A program made the translations under genes and the position numbers. Source: Gemmatimonadales bacterium (GTDB lineage Bacteria > Gemmatimonadota > Gemmatimonadetes > Longimicrobiales > Gaopeijiaceae). Taken from it: a stretch of 64,000 nt of DNA. The notes below the pieces were generated by a model. The model worked only from the letters and a program-made list of their open reading frames with translations, was not told where the DNA came from and searched no databases. The stretch's first letter is position 1; every line of letters begins with the position of its first letter. The stretch is from assembly GCA_007695195.1 (NCBI GenBank), contig REEG01000175.1, forward strand, positions 1 to 64,000. The letters are read 5' to 3'. This document shows, one piece after another, positions 7,757 through 16,581 of the stretch.

Positions 7757-8935
7757 CTACCTGCCGTCAGGGGCCACTACCTGGAAGGGGAGTTCGGCGT
7801 TGAGGGTCCCATCAAGGGTCTCCACCTCCACGCGAAGGCGGTATGCCCCAGGGGTTCGGGGGGCCTCGATTCCTTCTTCGAAGTCAAGTCCCACCTCTCC
7901 GGCCCCGAGGTGGACCTCACCCAGAACCTGCGCGAAGGCCCGATCCTCGGACCAGCGATGGATCACGTCGTCATCTTTCAAGACTACCAGGTCGAAGCGC
8001 TGGGCCGTGGCGAAGCGGAGGGTCGTCTCCACCTGCATCCGGTTCACCAAACGGAGGGCGACGCGCATGGAATCGCCGGGGGCATAGGTGAGTCGGTCCG
8101 CGGAGAGCATGACCTGGATCCCCTCGGTGGGGTCCGGCGCGGCAGAGGCGGGGAGGCCGGCCCCGGCGGAGGCTTCCCCGGGATCCATGACCCGGACATT
8201 CTCAAGTTCCACCACGGACACCAGGCTCAGATCGGGGGACCCGAGGAGTACCGGATAGTCGGCGATGTCGTCGACGTGGGGGTCGGCGGTGAAATTTTCC
8301 CAGTCCTGGAGGAGTAGCCCCCCCACCTCCCGCCGATTCACTGCTCGGCGAAAGCGGCTTCCCCCGTCGCCCGTATGGAATCGGTAGGCCAGATAGTCCA
8401 GGGTATTCCCGTCGCGGTGAAACCAGTAGACGAACCGATCTTCCCAGTCCTGCCCTCCCCCATCTTCCTCGAACGTCACCTCCACCACCCGATAGGGTTC
8501 CTCACCGATTCGCGTTTCTCCCAGATCCCGGTGCCGCGCCGCCGGGTCCAGTAGGCGGAAGGGGAGGAAGCCGAAGTAGACCACCGAATTGACGGCGGTC
8601 TCGAGGGCGGCGAGTTCCGAGTCATCCAGGGGAACCGGTTGTCCATCCACCTCCCGACCGGTCTCCTGGTTGGTCATCCAGTCTCGGATTGATGCACCAT
8701 CCTGCCGATACTTACGTTCATAGAGGAATCGGCCGTCGTCCCGAACAACCCGATAGGTGTCACCCCGGAAATCGAAGTGGACTTCCATGCGATCAAAGCG
8801 TTCTCCTCCATGCCGCTGGATGGCCTGCTCCACAGTCCGTTCCGGCGTGGAACCCCCGTCGCACCCCTGAGCGGCGACCAGGAGGATCGCAATGCCAAGG
8901 AGTCGGACAACGGATGACGTGGATGGACGGACCAA
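7757..8935 (-). CDS. Lipoprotein with DUF6503-like and BsuPI-like domains
   Basis: The product is 392 residues if read from a TTG at 8935. That start has GAGGT eight bases upstream and gives a compact lipoprotein signal ending in VAAQGC (Cys25). The in-frame ATG at 9016 would give a 51-residue signal region and overlap the divergent gene. The N-terminal two-thirds (RTVEQAIQRHGGERFDRMEV, then repeated beta-strand segments with VYWFHRDGNTLDYLAYRF) resembles the DUF6503 family of exported proteins. The last 100 residues (YAPGDSMRVALRLVN, LVVLKDDDVIHRWSE) match the pattern of the BsuPI intracellular proteinase-inhibitor domain, an immunoglobulin-like fold. The function is unknown; it probably sits on the inner face of the outer membrane or in the periplasm. 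Confidence 0.65.
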   Translation of the reverse strand: MVRPSTSSVVRLLGIAILLVAAQGCDGGSTPERTVEQAIQRHGGERFDRMEVHFDFRGDTYRVVRDDGRFLYERKYRQDGASIRDWMTNQETGREVDGQPVPLDDSELAALETAVNSVVYFGFLPFRLLDPAARHRDLGETRIGEEPYRVVEVTFEEDGGGQDWEDRFVYWFHRDGNTLDYLAYRFHTGDGGSRFRRAVNRREVGGLLLQDWENFTADPHVDDIADYPVLLGSPDLSLVSVVELENVRVMDPGEASAGAGLPASAAPDPTEGIQVMLSADRLTYAPGDSMRVALRLVNRMQVETTLRFATAQRFDLVVLKDDDVIHRWSEDRAFAQVLGEVHLGAGEVGLDFEEGIEAPRTPGAYRLRVEVETLDGTLNAELPFQVVAPDGR

Positions 8936-9028
8936 GAGCTTGACCTCGGTGAGGGGGTGGGCGGGTGCAGGGCGCCCGAGACCCCTCGCGGGCGATCCCT
9001 TCGACTGCACTGCCATGTCGGGGCCTTG

Positions 9029-10675
9029 ATGAACGGTGACGAACAGCGAAAGCGTTTCGTCGTGAGGGATTCCGGTGGCCGGGAGCGATCCCTGGCCACG
9101 GTGGAAGACCTCCATGACGAGGTGGCGGCCGGTCGTATCGGAGTCGAAGATGAGGTTTTCGATTCCAGTACGGGCGCGTGGTCCCCTGCGGGAAAGATAC
9201 CCGTCTTCCAGTTCATCGTCGAGGAGTTGGAGGCCGAGGGAAGGCTTCCGGAGCGCTTGAAGGCACCGGAAACACCGGAAACACCGGAAACACCGGAGGT
9301 GCCGGTGCGTCCGGACCCTGCCCGGAGCTCGGGTGAAGCGCAGTCGGCAAGACGGGACCGGGATCCCTTCGACCTCTCCCTCGATTTGGTGGATTCGGGG
9401 CCACCGGTTCCCGGCCCTGACGAAGGCGAGTCCGGCGGTGGACCGTCTGCGGACGAGCCAGCCGCTGTCCGCCCTGCCCGCGATGCCTCCAGGGAAGGCA
9501 ACGATGCTCGTGACGGAGACGGAACCGAAGCTCCTCTCAAGGTGCAGGTGAAGCCCGAGGACCTTCTACGCCCGGCGGATGAGGACGACTTCAACATCCA
9601 GCCCGGGAGCGCACTGGACGAGGATTGGCAGGCACTGAGCCGGGTGGATTCTTCCGTTCGGGACAGGGGGCGCGAAGCTGGCCTGGACCGCACCGAGTCC
9701 AAGGGGGATCGAAGATTCCGTGAGCCGGAAGAAGAGGCTCGCCATTCCCTCCGAGGGTCGGATCCGTCGGACAGGGCCGATCCCGGTGATGACGAGGCCG
9801 TCCCGTGGCAACCAGATACCGGAGATCAATCCACCGAGGCGTCGCCCAAGGCGGGGGAGACCCCGTCGCCCCGTCGCATATCGGCGCCCTTGGCGAAGCG
9901 TGGTTCGGGCGGACTCCTGGCCGCTGTGGTGGGCGGTGTGCTGCTTCTGGTGGGAGGAGGATGGTTCCTTCTCACCGGCGGGCAGGGCAATGAACCGGAC
10001 CGGACGGTGCTTGAGGCCCCTGTGCCCGCCCCTGCGCCTCCACCTTCCGCGCCGCCGCCCCCGGCCGGAGCCGAAGACCGGGTGCCGGCGGGTCTCCAGG
10101 GCGTGGAAGACCGCTTCCGAATGGTGATGGATTCACTCCGTGCCGAACTGGATCTGGCGCCCGCTCCTCCTCGGGAGTGGCTGAGCGGCGCCTACCTGGC
10201 CGATGCCGCCGCCTTCCCCCAGGTACGGGGATTCTGGGAGGGGTACCAGGAGTTCCTGCGCCGAATGCAGCCTCTCGATGGAAAGACGTATCTCGAGGGA
10301 GTCGAGATGGGCCTTGAGGCTGAGGACAACGGCGGGAATCCGCCGGTCAGCGCGTATTTCCAGGAGCGGTACAGCGGCCTGCGCTCCTACCGCATGGCCC
10401 GGTACGAGAGCCTCGCCGCCGTGACCCGGGCGGCCCTCAACCTCCACGATGTGCTGGCGCGGCATCGTGCGGAGATCTCCTTCTCTCCAGCGGTGGGCCG
10501 TGGTGTCTCGGCCGATCCCATCCTGGAGGCGGTGATCCCCGACGGCCCGGTGCGCCGGGAGGTGGAGGCCGCTCTGGACCAGGTCTTCCGGGCCCTGGAT
10601 CGATCGCGGGGCGGCGGCGTTCCTACCATGGACGGGCTTCGCTCGGAACTCTTCGAGCGATTCGGCGAGGGTTAG
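9029..10675 (+). CDS. Single-pass membrane protein with GYF-like N-terminal domain
   Basis: The 548-residue product starts at the ATG at 9029. Residues 10-65 (FVVRDSGGRERS, then LHDEVAAGRIGVEDEVFDS and GAWSPAGKIP) follow the pattern of the GYF_2/DUF4339 domain, a cytoplasmic module thought to recognise proline-rich peptides. A long acidic, low-complexity region follows, including an ETP repeat. One transmembrane helix lies at about residues 295-317 (GGLLAAVVGGVLLLVGGG), then a Pro/Ala linker and a helical, probably periplasmic, domain of about 190 residues. No enzyme motif is visible. Its stop overlaps the stop of the convergent gene by four bases (shared TTAG). A scaffold or sensor role is inference. 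Confidence 0.7.
   Translation: MNGDEQRKRFVVRDSGGRERSLATVEDLHDEVAAGRIGVEDEVFDSSTGAWSPAGKIPVFQFIVEELEAEGRLPERLKAPETPETPETPEVPVRPDPARSSGEAQSARRDRDPFDLSLDLVDSGPPVPGPDEGESGGGPSADEPAAVRPARDASREGNDARDGDGTEAPLKVQVKPEDLLRPADEDDFNIQPGSALDEDWQALSRVDSSVRDRGREAGLDRTESKGDRRFREPEEEARHSLRGSDPSDRADPGDDEAVPWQPDTGDQSTEASPKAGETPSPRRISAPLAKRGSGGLLAAVVGGVLLLVGGGWFLLTGGQGNEPDRTVLEAPVPAPAPPPSAPPPPAGAEDRVPAGLQGVEDRFRMVMDSLRAELDLAPAPPREWLSGAYLADAAAFPQVRGFWEGYQEFLRRMQPLDGKTYLEGVEMGLEAEDNGGNPPVSAYFQERYSGLRSYRMARYESLAAVTRAALNLHDVLARHRAEISFSPAVGRGVSADPILEAVIPDGPVRREVEAALDQVFRALDRSRGGGVPTMDGLRSELFERFGEG
9264..9299 (+). repeat. Nine-base tandem repeat (caccggaaa, about four copies)
   Basis: Three exact copies of CACCGGAAA at 9264-9290 and a fourth imperfect copy at 9291-9299 encode the ETP-ETP-ETP stretch of the surrounding protein. 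The copy number could vary by slippage without breaking the frame. Confidence 0.75.
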
Positions 10676-12612
10676 GGGCGAGGCCCGTGCCGGGTTGCCG
10701 GTTCCACCATCAGGAGATGATGACGGTGGCCCACACGGTTCAGCCTGCGACTGAGAAGAACCTTCCCCCCTCCCCGCTCCACGGCCTGCACCCACTGATC
10801 AACCCGGCGAAAGGTGAGGGGCGCCCGGGCCCAACGTTGGGCATCGGGGCTCCGCTCCCGATTCACCCAGCGATCGACTCGCTCCAGTGCCCACCGCTCC
10901 CACTCCCAGCGGTAGGTGGATTCGGTGATGATGACGCGCCCCCGGGCCACACGGAGCGCCTCCCGGAGCAGGGCGTCCGGGTCCGACGCGTGGTGCAGGA
11001 CCAGGGACAGGACCACCGTGTCCACGGCGCCGTCCCGGAGGGGAAGGGATCGTCCATCGAACACGAAATAGGGCAGGTCGCACCGGAGGAAGGGTTCCAC
11101 GTCGGCGGCCATCACCTGCCGCCCTTCCTCCCTTGCCAGCGCTGAGCCGACCCAGCCTTCTCCGGCCCCGAGATCCAGGACCAGCCCCCGATCCGGAATG
11201 AACGACTGGATCTGGCGCGCCTTCCTCCACCCTGCCAGGGGGAGTAGCCGCCGGCGGATCCAGGGCCAGGCGGCGGTGAAGGCGAGAAGGGCGATGCCCC
11301 CCCAGAAGAGGAGGGAGAGGGGGGCCATGGGGACCCCGGTGTAGACCAGATAGGTGGGGAAGGCCGCCCATGAGGCCCAGAGCCAGGCCCCCCGATACGC
11401 CGTGACCAGCGGGACCAGGGGGAGCGCCCACAGGAGGTACCAGGGGTGCACGGTGGTGGCCGTGACGAGATAGAGCCCCTGGAGGAGGAGGTAGGCCCCC
11501 ATGACCTGACGTCCACTGGCGAGTGGGTGGCGCAGGATCACCATGGTGGCCAGCGCCAGGAACACCCACCGAAGGAGGCGCCCCGCCTCCAGGGCCGAGC
11601 CTCCCGGCATCACCTCCAGGGCGGCCCGGACCGGTGCCAGGAGCGCTGCGTTGAACTCGAAGAGGGAGACGTAGAGGTCCGCCGAGGCCAGAGCGCCCCG
11701 AGGCAGGCCCGAGGCCATGAAGGGAAGGGAAAGGACCAGGGCTGGCACCCCACCCAGGATCGCCCGGACCGCCGTACCCCTCCATCCCACACCCCTCAGG
11801 TGATGGATCAGGAGGAGGGGGACGCCCACCACCGGAATCCCCTTGGAGATGACGGCGAGGCCGAGTCCCGCCCACGCCGTGATGCCGGCCGCCACCGCAT
11901 GTCCGCCTCGTCCCCGGGCCAGTCCCCAGGCCAGCACCCCCAAGCCCAGGACCAGCCCACCCTCGGAGTGCCCTCCCCCGGCCACCGTCACCACGGCCAG
12001 GGGGTTCAGGGCGTAAAGCGCCACCCATCCGGGCCGGACCCCCCAGATCCGGGCTGCGGCCAGGAGTGCCGTGACGCCGGCCAGCTCCAGCACCGTCATC
12101 CCCGTCTTCATGACCAGGAAGGCGCCCGGCCACCCGAACCGTTCCCAACTGAGGCCGCCCAGGAGGAAGATCCACTGGGAGAGCGGAGGGTAGATGCTGT
12201 GGAAGTCCCGGGAGTTCATCTCCCGGAAGAGCACCGTGTCGTGGAGGTGGACGAGTTCGGGGTCGGAGGGGGCGAAGCGGTACGGATTCAACCCGGAGGC
12301 CGACAGGACCCCGTCCCAGAGATAGCGGAACGGGTCCACCGACAGGTCCGGTACCGTGGGGAGGAAGAGGAGGCGGAGGGCCACCGCGCCTCCCAGGATC
12401 ACGGCGGTCCGGTCCATCCAACCGCCGTGGAAGCGGAAGACCAGGAGGAGGAGTGCTCCGGTCCAGAGCGAGTACAGGACTACCGCTGCCGGAAGGGTGG
12501 CCAGGGTGGGACCGAGCCAGGCCAGCCCCGAGGCGGCTCCCGCCAGGACCACCCAGAGAAGCGCGGGGGTGACGGCCGGCCCGCCGTCACCCCCGGATCC
12601 GATGTGCTTCAT
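10672..12612 (-). CDS. Membrane glycosyltransferase fused to SAM-dependent methyltransferase
   Basis: The 646-residue product has two parts. Residues 1 to about 440 are strongly hydrophobic (roughly ten or more transmembrane helices). They carry the pattern of polyprenyl-phosphate-dependent mannosyltransferases of the DUF2029/MptB type: RYLWDGVLSASGLNPYRFAP followed by SIYPPLSQW. Residues from about 465 to the end form a class I methyltransferase, with motif I VLDLGAGEGWVGSAL (near residue 477), an acidic motif (AADVEPF) and LSLVLHHASDPDALLREALR. The two domains are in one frame with no intervening stop or start signal, so this appears to be a real fusion. It may attach and methylate a sugar on a lipid-linked glycan. 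It starts 17 bases after the M16 gene stop, so it belongs to that operon. Confidence 0.75.
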   Translation of the reverse strand: MKHIGSGGDGGPAVTPALLWVVLAGAASGLAWLGPTLATLPAAVVLYSLWTGALLLLVFRFHGGWMDRTAVILGGAVALRLLFLPTVPDLSVDPFRYLWDGVLSASGLNPYRFAPSDPELVHLHDTVLFREMNSRDFHSIYPPLSQWIFLLGGLSWERFGWPGAFLVMKTGMTVLELAGVTALLAAARIWGVRPGWVALYALNPLAVVTVAGGGHSEGGLVLGLGVLAWGLARGRGGHAVAAGITAWAGLGLAVISKGIPVVGVPLLLIHHLRGVGWRGTAVRAILGGVPALVLSLPFMASGLPRGALASADLYVSLFEFNAALLAPVRAALEVMPGGSALEAGRLLRWVFLALATMVILRHPLASGRQVMGAYLLLQGLYLVTATTVHPWYLLWALPLVPLVTAYRGAWLWASWAAFPTYLVYTGVPMAPLSLLFWGGIALLAFTAAWPWIRRRLLPLAGWRKARQIQSFIPDRGLVLDLGAGEGWVGSALAREEGRQVMAADVEPFLRCDLPYFVFDGRSLPLRDGAVDTVVLSLVLHHASDPDALLREALRVARGRVIITESTYRWEWERWALERVDRWVNRERSPDAQRWARAPLTFRRVDQWVQAVERGGGKVLLSRRLNRVGHRHHLLMVEPATRHGPRP

Positions 12613-12629
12613 GGAGAGCGGAGGTCCGC

Positions 12630-14738
12630 TCAGGGCGTGTCCATGGCCGTGAGGTCCAGACGGATGGGCTGACCCACGAACTCCTGACGGATCAGGAGGT
12701 GGGGAGCCTCGACCTTCAGGTACAGGACCAGGGGGACGTCTCCGCCGGTGAGCTCCACCCGCCAGGTGTCGAAGGTCCCGCCGGGAACCTGGATCTCTTC
12801 CCGCCCCGTGACCCGGGCCTCGATGGTGCGCCGGCTCCCCTGGATCACATCCAGGTACCGGAGGGTGAAGGATGCCCCCTCCTCCAGATCCGCCACGGCC
12901 AGCGCCAACTCCTCCATGCCTGGGAGGAGGACGCCGGGATCCAGCGCCTCATCCAACTCCCGGTCCCCCCCCATCTGATCCGGAAGCTGGATCTGGCCCA
13001 ACACCCGGCCATCCTGCACCGTGAGATTGGCCTGCACGGCCGCAGGGCCCTGGCCCATCTGCTGGGAGAGGCTGATGGGGGCGAAGTCCGTGGCCGAGAA
13101 ACGGAGCTCCGTCTCCTGGCTCCCTGCCGGCGACTGGATGACGACGGTGGAGACCCACTGGTCGCCCTCCCGGGTCAGGGTGTACTCGGCCGCCCCCAGC
13201 GGATTGTCCTGGAGGTACAGATCGTAGCGGCGCATCCCCTCCCGGAGACGGCTCGCGTCCCAGGCCACCGGCTCTCCGGACCCCATGACCTGCTCCCGGG
13301 TGAGGGGTTCACCCCGGACATCGAAGAACTGGATGGGGGCCCGTCCCTCAAGCTGCTCCAGGACCTCTTCGGCATCGCCCACCACGATGATGGCGGCCCG
13401 GTCCGGGTGGACGTGGGTGCGCGCCGCCCGCTGCACGTCCTCGGCCGTCACGGCGCGAATGCGGTCGGGGAAGCGGGTCACGTCGTCCAGGGGCAGTCCC
13501 AGGAGGAGGCTCTGGGCCAGCTGCCCGGCCACCTGTCCGGCTGTTTCCAGTCGGAGGGGGAAACTCCCGGCCAGGTAGTTCCGGGCTGCATCCAGCTCTT
13601 CCGCCGGCACCGGCTCGTCGCGGAGGCGGTCGAACTGGTGGATGAGTTCCACGAAGGTGGAATCGGACACGTCGGTCCGAACCTCGGTGATGGCCCGGAT
13701 GACGCCCACATCGGCGGGACGTGTGATCTGGGAGAAGGCTCCGTACGTCCACCCCCGCTCTTCGCGAAGGATCTGGAAGAGACGGGCATCGGCCCCGCCG
13801 CCGAGCACCCGGTTCATCACCGTCAGGGCGAAGTAATCGGGGTGATCCGGGGTCACCCCCAGGTGCCCCACGCCGAACACCGACTGGACCGAGCCCGGAC
13901 GATGAACGAAGTAGATCCTGGCCTCGTCCCGCTCCGGCGGCGAAACGAACGAGGGAAGGGTGCGCTCACCTCCCTGCCATCCGCCGAAGAGCTCCCGCAC
14001 GCGGGCCTCCATGGCGTCGGGGTCGACGAGACCGGCGATGAGGAGAAGGGCGCCCCCGGCGTGGACCACCTCGTCCCGGAAGGCCACCAGCTCATCCCGG
14101 GTGATGGCCTCCACCGTGGCGGGGATGGCGGCCCGGCCGTAGGGATGGTTCTCTCCATAGACCACGGCGTTGAAGCGCTGCTGGGCCACGGCCTGGGGTT
14201 GACCGAGCTGGGCCTGAAGACCGGAAAGGGTCTGACGCCGGGTCAGCTCCACCTCGTCCTCGGGGAAGGTGGCGTTGAAGGCCACGTCCTGGAGCAGCTC
14301 CAGGGCCACATCCATGTGGTCCACCAGCGCCGAAGCGGAGATGGTCAGGAAATCCTGACCGGCGGATGCATTCAGCGACCCGCCCACTCCCTCGATGGTG
14401 GCGGAGATCTCCTCGGCCGACCGCGATTCGGTGCCTCGGGTGAGAACCGAGGCCGTCATGGAGGCGAGACCAGCGCGCTCGGCAGGGTCCAGCGCCCCGC
14501 CCCCGGGGAGGTAGAGGTTGGCGCTCATGACCGGCTGGGTCCCGTAGGGCAGGATGACCACCCTGAGCCCGTTCTCCAGCGTCAGCTCCCGGAAATCCGG
14601 GAACTCGATGGGGCGCTCCTCCAGGGGCGGGGGAGGGGAGGTGACCTGGGCGGAGACGGACTGGACCCCCATGCCCAGGGCCAGGAGCACGGCACCGGTA
14701 GCCGCAGCGGCGGTGGTGGTTCGGTGGCTGAGCGTCAT
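12630..14738 (-). CDS. M16 peptidase-family protein without the zinc motif (non-catalytic partner)
   Basis: The 702-residue exported protein has a signal peptide (MTLSHRTTTAAAATG to SVSAQ). It has the tandem M16 fold: the N-terminal half includes LTLENGLRVVILPYGTQPV, and the C-terminal half includes FGVGHLGVTPDHPDYFAL and GGGADARLFQILREERGWTYGA. Where active M16 enzymes have HxxEH it reads LASMTASVLTRGT, so it cannot bind zinc in the usual way. About 230 extra C-terminal residues (from about 470) form an unrelated beta-rich, DUF3108-like domain. Its ATG overlaps the stop of the catalytic partner by four bases (ATGA), so the two are translationally coupled. This pairing parallels the alpha/beta heterodimers of mitochondrial-processing-type peptidases. 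Confidence 0.85.
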   Translation of the reverse strand: MTLSHRTTTAAAATGAVLLALGMGVQSVSAQVTSPPPPLEERPIEFPDFRELTLENGLRVVILPYGTQPVMSANLYLPGGGALDPAERAGLASMTASVLTRGTESRSAEEISATIEGVGGSLNASAGQDFLTISASALVDHMDVALELLQDVAFNATFPEDEVELTRRQTLSGLQAQLGQPQAVAQQRFNAVVYGENHPYGRAAIPATVEAITRDELVAFRDEVVHAGGALLLIAGLVDPDAMEARVRELFGGWQGGERTLPSFVSPPERDEARIYFVHRPGSVQSVFGVGHLGVTPDHPDYFALTVMNRVLGGGADARLFQILREERGWTYGAFSQITRPADVGVIRAITEVRTDVSDSTFVELIHQFDRLRDEPVPAEELDAARNYLAGSFPLRLETAGQVAGQLAQSLLLGLPLDDVTRFPDRIRAVTAEDVQRAARTHVHPDRAAIIVVGDAEEVLEQLEGRAPIQFFDVRGEPLTREQVMGSGEPVAWDASRLREGMRRYDLYLQDNPLGAAEYTLTREGDQWVSTVVIQSPAGSQETELRFSATDFAPISLSQQMGQGPAAVQANLTVQDGRVLGQIQLPDQMGGDRELDEALDPGVLLPGMEELALAVADLEEGASFTLRYLDVIQGSRRTIEARVTGREEIQVPGGTFDTWRVELTGGDVPLVLYLKVEAPHLLIRQEFVGQPIRLDLTAMDTP

Positions 14739-16147
14739 CGGTCGTCCTCCTGGTTCTGTCCGGTTCCGGGACGGGTGAAGATCACGGCCCGATTGTCCCG
14801 AGTCAGGTAGGTGGAGGCCACCCGACGGACATCCTCCGCCGTGACGGCTTCCACCCGCTCCACCGTGGTGTGGACGGCCTGCGGGGACCCGTAGAAGTGG
14901 TTGGCGGTCTGGAGTGCCTCGGCCCGACCCATGACGGTCTGGCGGCCCAGGATGGTGCCGGCCCGGACCTGGTTCCGGGCTCGTTCCAGCTCCTGGTCGG
15001 TGACGCCGTCGGCCACGATGCGATCCACCTCCTCATCCAGGAGCTCCAGGAGTCGTTCCGCCTCCACACCCTGATTGGCGATGCCGATGAGCTGGATGAG
15101 TCCCGGGCCCAGGCGGAGGTTCGACAGGGCGGCGCTCTGGAGCGCCGCCTGCTCCTGGCGCACCAGGCGCTGGTGGAGGCGGGAACTCTCCCCACTCCCC
15201 AGGATCTGGGCCAGGACATTCAGCGCCGCAGCGTCCGGATGGCGCCGTTCCACTGCGCCGTAGGAGATCCAGACGGCCTCGAGCTGGGCGTTGCCGTCGA
15301 ATACCTCCATCTCCACGGGCAGGTGGGAGAAGGGCTCCTCGCACATGACCTCCGCCGGTTCGGTCCCTCGCGGGATGCCCCCGAAATACTCCTGGATGAG
15401 CTCACGGGCCACGGCTTCGTCGAACGCGCCCACCACCGTCAGGGTGGCGTTGTTGGGGGCGTAGTAGGTGTCGAAGAAGCGTTGGACATCTTCCAGCTCC
15501 GCCGCCCGCAGATCCTCTACCGATCCGATGACCGAGTGGGCGTAGGCGAAGCAGGAGGCGGAGTCGTAGGCGGCGTAGAAGGCGGCCTGAAGATTGGACG
15601 TTCCGTAGGGCGAGTTGTCCACCACCTGCCGGCGCTCTTCGATGACCACGTCCACCTCCCGCGCCATGTTCTCCTCGGTCACGCTGAGGCTCCGCATCCG
15701 GTCCGACTCGAGCCACAGCGCCAGGTTCATGCGCTCCGGCGGAACGGTCTGGAAGTAGTTGGTCCGGTCCTGGGTGATGGAGGCGTTCAGGTTCCCGCCG
15801 GCTCGCTCCACGAACTGGAAGTGCTCGCCGCGGGCCACATTCTCCGACCCCTGGAACATGAGGTGTTCGAAGAGGTGGGCGAATCCGGAGCGCCCCGGCG
15901 GCTCGTGGCGGCTGCCTGCATTGTACCAGAGGTTCACGGCCACCGCCGTGGAGCCCGGGTCCGGGGCCAGGATGACGTGCAGGCCGTTGTCCAGATGGTA
16001 TTCGGTGAACTCGAAGGTGCCTCCGTCCGTCGCTCCATTGGTGGGGCCGGCCTGAGCCGCCTGAGCGTCGGGCGCGAGGAATAGCGAAGCCAGCAGCGCG
16101 GCGGTGCCTGCCGCGGCTGCCTTTCCTCCGGTGAACGAACGATGCAT
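14735..16147 (-). CDS. M16 family zinc metallopeptidase, catalytic subunit
   Basis: The 470-residue exported protein has the inverted zinc motif HLFEH (His91, Glu94, His95) and the downstream third-ligand glutamate in VVIEERRQVVDNSPYG. This is the standard M16B arrangement for cleaving unfolded peptides inside a clam-shell chamber. The signal peptide is MHRSFTGGKAAAAGTAAL to APDAQAAQA. The ATG at 16147 is preferred over an upstream in-frame start at 16315, whose extra 56 residues read through the 5' leader. It is the first gene of the operon M16 catalytic, M16 non-catalytic, glycosyltransferase-methyltransferase. The likely role is periplasmic peptide degradation. Confidence 0.9.
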   Translation of the reverse strand: MHRSFTGGKAAAAGTAALLASLFLAPDAQAAQAGPTNGATDGGTFEFTEYHLDNGLHVILAPDPGSTAVAVNLWYNAGSRHEPPGRSGFAHLFEHLMFQGSENVARGEHFQFVERAGGNLNASITQDRTNYFQTVPPERMNLALWLESDRMRSLSVTEENMAREVDVVIEERRQVVDNSPYGTSNLQAAFYAAYDSASCFAYAHSVIGSVEDLRAAELEDVQRFFDTYYAPNNATLTVVGAFDEAVARELIQEYFGGIPRGTEPAEVMCEEPFSHLPVEMEVFDGNAQLEAVWISYGAVERRHPDAAALNVLAQILGSGESSRLHQRLVRQEQAALQSAALSNLRLGPGLIQLIGIANQGVEAERLLELLDEEVDRIVADGVTDQELERARNQVRAGTILGRQTVMGRAEALQTANHFYGSPQAVHTTVERVEAVTAEDVRRVASTYLTRDNRAVIFTRPGTGQNQEDDR

Positions 16148-16459
16148 GGTGAGATTCCTGTTCGGTTTGAGTCCGGCGATTGCGGGGATTCCCGGAAGAG
16201 GAGAGATCGCCGGGAAAGGCGAGAATCCCCTTGCGGTCCTGGACATGAGGGTGGCGGTGCGAGTCCCGGCGTCGGCGTTCCACGGTTGGCCCGTCGCTTC
16301 CCGGGCCGGGATCATCTCTCGAGAATAGCGTCACCCCAAGGCTGACCCGTCCTAATCGACCTTGATACGGGCGGGGAGCCGGCCCCGTTCCCTCGTTGTT
16401 CCGAAGACCCTTCATCCCACCGTACGGAGGCAGGCCCGGAAATTCTTCAGAGTGGAACA

Positions 16460-16488
16460 TTGCTGGATCTCCCAGCCTGGCCTAGCAT
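16460..16488 (+). promoter_or_regulatory. Weak candidate promoter for the S9 peptidase gene
   Basis: TTGCTG (16460-16465) and TAGCAT (16483-16488) are separated by 17 bases. The same -35-like hexamer with the same spacing occurs before the glycyl-tRNA synthetase gene. The match to consensus is only partial. Confidence 0.3.
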
Positions 16489-16497
16489 CAGGGGATC

Positions 16498-16521
16498 CCC
16501 CCGGGCGGTGCCGGGGGTTTT
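16498..16521 (+). terminator. Hairpin with T-run upstream of the S9 gene
   Basis: CCCCCGG (16498-16504) pairs with CCGGGGG (16511-16517) and is followed by TTTT. It has intrinsic-terminator form on the plus strand although no plus-strand gene lies just upstream. It sits 60 bases before the S9 start, so it may be a leader element. Confidence 0.45.
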
Positions 16522-16581
16522 CCAGCAACCCTCCCTCAGCCGGAGGCTCCCCCGCACAGGGGCCTCCAGAGGTTGAACCCC

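Larger units (their letters stand above)
16148..16581. other. Divergent intergenic region between the M16 operon and the S9 peptidase gene
   Basis: This 434-base stretch holds no credible gene. Near the M16 start is an imperfect nested inverted repeat: GGGGATTC at 16184-16191 pairs with 16223-16230, with an inner CCCGG/CCGGG pair. It would form in the M16 leader RNA. On the plus side are a weak promoter candidate (16460-16488) and a hairpin with four Ts (16498-16521). Divergent promoters for both operons must lie here. Confidence 0.6.

Noticed and set aside
9016-9018. ATG at 9016 as start of the DUF6503-like lipoprotein gene
   Set aside because: It would give a 51-residue region before the lipobox cysteine, against 25 from the TTG at 8935, which also has a good ribosome-binding site.
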